Source: Azospirillum brasilense (GTDB lineage: Bacteria > Pseudomonadota > Alphaproteobacteria > Azospirillales > Azospirillaceae). From it: a stretch of DNA of 64,000 bases. The stretch spans positions 33,659-97,658 of the forward strand of contig NZ_QLKQ01000016.1 of NCBI RefSeq assembly GCF_003349955.1. Reading direction: 5' to 3'. The notes below the pieces were generated by a model, which was not told the origin of the DNA, made no database searches, and saw only the letters and a program-made list of their open reading frames with translations. Shown piece by piece: positions 63,120-64,000 of this stretch (position 1 is its first letter; every line of letters begins with the position of its first letter). The translations under genes and the position numbers were made by a program.

Positions 63120-64000
63120 AACGGCTTCGCCTCCGGGTCCGCGGGCAGGTGCAGGGGGTCGGCTTCCGGCCCTTCCTGCATGGGTTGGCGCACCGCCTCG
63201 CCCTGACCGGCTGGGTGCTGAACGACGGGGCCGGGGTGTTGGCCGAGGTGCAAGGCGATGCTCTGGAGCGCTTTTTGGCGGCGCTCGCGGAGGACGCCCC
63301 GCCGCTGGCGCGGATCGACGCGATCGAAACGGACGCGATTCCCGCTCAACCCGATGAGACGGGCTTCGCCATCCTGGCCTCGCAGCGCGGCGCGGTCAGC
63401 ACCGGGATCGCTCCCGACGCCGCCGTCTGCCCGGCCTGTCTGGCCGAGCTGTTCGACCCGGCGGACCGGCGCTACCGTTATCCCTTCCTGAACTGCACCC
63501 ACTGCGGGCCGCGCTTCACCATCACGCGCGCCCTGCCCTACGACCGGCCGCAGACCGCCATGGCGGGGTTTCCCCTCTGCCCGGACTGCGCCGCCGAATA
63601 CGCCGACCCCGCCGACCGCCGCTTCCACGCCCAGCCGACTGCCTGCCCGGCCTGCGGCCCCCGCCTGTCCCATTCCATCGCGGAGGTGCTGGCCGCGCTG
63701 CGCGGCGGCCGGATCGTCGCCATCAAGGGGCTGGGCGGCTTCCACCTCGCCTGCGACGCGTTCGACGCGGCGGCGGTGGAGCGGCTGCGCGCCCGCAAGC
63801 AGCGCAACGGCAAACCCTTCGCCCTGATGGTCGCCAACGTTGCCTCCGCGGAGCGGTTCGTGGAGGTGGAAGCGGCGGAGCGGGCATTGCTGGAGGGTGT
63901 GGCGCGGCCGGTGGTGCTGTTGCGGCGGCGTGAAGCCCCCACCCTTCCCGCTTCGCGGGCCCCTTCCCTCCACCGCTTCGCAGGAGGGGGACTCGAATCT
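63116..64000 (+). CDS. hypF: carbamoyltransferase HypF (5' part, cut by window end)
   Basis: The first ~295 residues of HypF, which makes the cyanide ligands of the NiFe site from carbamoyl phosphate. The GTG start lies in the lysE stop (GTGA). Seen in order: an acylphosphatase domain ([20 protein letters not shown]), two zinc-finger-like modules ([11 protein letters not shown]...[15 protein letters not shown]...CPACGPR) and the start of the YrdC-like domain ([29 protein letters not shown]). The last ~20 codons ([18 protein letters not shown]) do not look like the usual HypF and may come from an inserted repeat. Confidence 0.92.
   Translation, partial: MKRLRLRVRGQVQGVGFRPFLHGLAHRLALTGWVLNDGAGVLAEVQGDALERFLAALAEDAPPLARIDAIETDAIPAQPDETGFAILASQRGAVSTGIAPDAAVCPACLAELFDPADRRYRYPFLNCTHCGPRFTITRALPYDRPQTAMAGFPLCPDCAAEYADPADRRFHAQPTACPACGPRLSHSIAEVLAALRGGRIVAIKGLGGFHLACDAFDAAAVERLRARKQRNGKPFALMVANVASAERFVEVEAAERALLEGVARPVVLLRRREAPTLPASRAPSLHRFAGGGLES

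Overview
The window is strongly GC-rich and reads as chromosome or chromid sequence of an Azospirillum-like alphaproteobacterium (Rhodospirillales/Azospirillales). This rests on an alphaproteobacteria-restricted FlaF, an aerobic-type cob cluster, a Hyb/Hup uptake hydrogenase locus with FNR/FixK-type boxes, several chemoreceptors, and the general codon bias. Species is inference; no rRNA or tRNA gene is visible.

Layout. 1-9325: corrin-ring genes cobH-cobI-cobJ, cobK (minus), cobL-cobE-cobM, cbiD (minus), cobA-cobB-bluB. Forward genes overlap by a few bases, while cobK and cbiD lie on the other strand with start codons close to or overlapping those of cobL and cobA. 9337-12761: a bdcA/bdcR (SDR/TetR) pair with two operator-like palindromes, an AhpD-like protein and a MocR-type regulator. 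12762-14138: gene-poor stretch with a candidate sRNA/terminator, an AT-richer lipoprotein gene and a 25-bp tandem duplication. 14139-18511: a 5'-nucleotidase-like protein that has lost its metal-binding residues, directly followed by a PAS histidine kinase, then DUF1491.

18578-30326 is flagellar and envelope: a TPR-glycosyltransferase, a small Cys-rich ORF, a 1139-residue hook protein behind a textbook sigma-54 promoter, flgK, flgL, flaF, a GT9 glycosyltransferase and lptF. 30457-47765 is mixed: a chemoreceptor, a branched-chain amino-acid ABC transporter (livG-livM-livH with a separate binding protein and no second ATPase here), an L,D-transpeptidase, two more TPR-glycosyltransferases, a ribbon-helix-helix protein behind a perfect palindrome, a histidine phosphatase, two DMT exporters, an FkbM methyltransferase, a PPC-like protein, adenine deaminase and a small lipoprotein.

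48001-64000: a chemoreceptor, then a hydrogenase-2-like operon hybO-hybA-hybB-hybC with protease hybD. Two tandem-duplicated secreted MBL-fold proteins and hupE lie on the minus strand. The maturation operon follows: hypC, a rubredoxin-HybE fusion, hupK, hypA, His-rich hypB, lysE and the start of hypF (cut by the window end). FNR/FixK-type palindromes sit upstream of hybO and hypC, suggesting joint induction at low oxygen.

The observations I rate highest are: (1) three proteins with one TPR module and three different glycosyltransferase domains around the flagellar region; (2) the pseudo-nucleotidase/histidine-kinase pair; (3) a repeated beta-type domain shared by the oversized hook protein and FlgL; (4) nested opposite-strand cob genes with overlapping start codons; (5) palindromic GC-rich repeats between genes and probably inside hypF.
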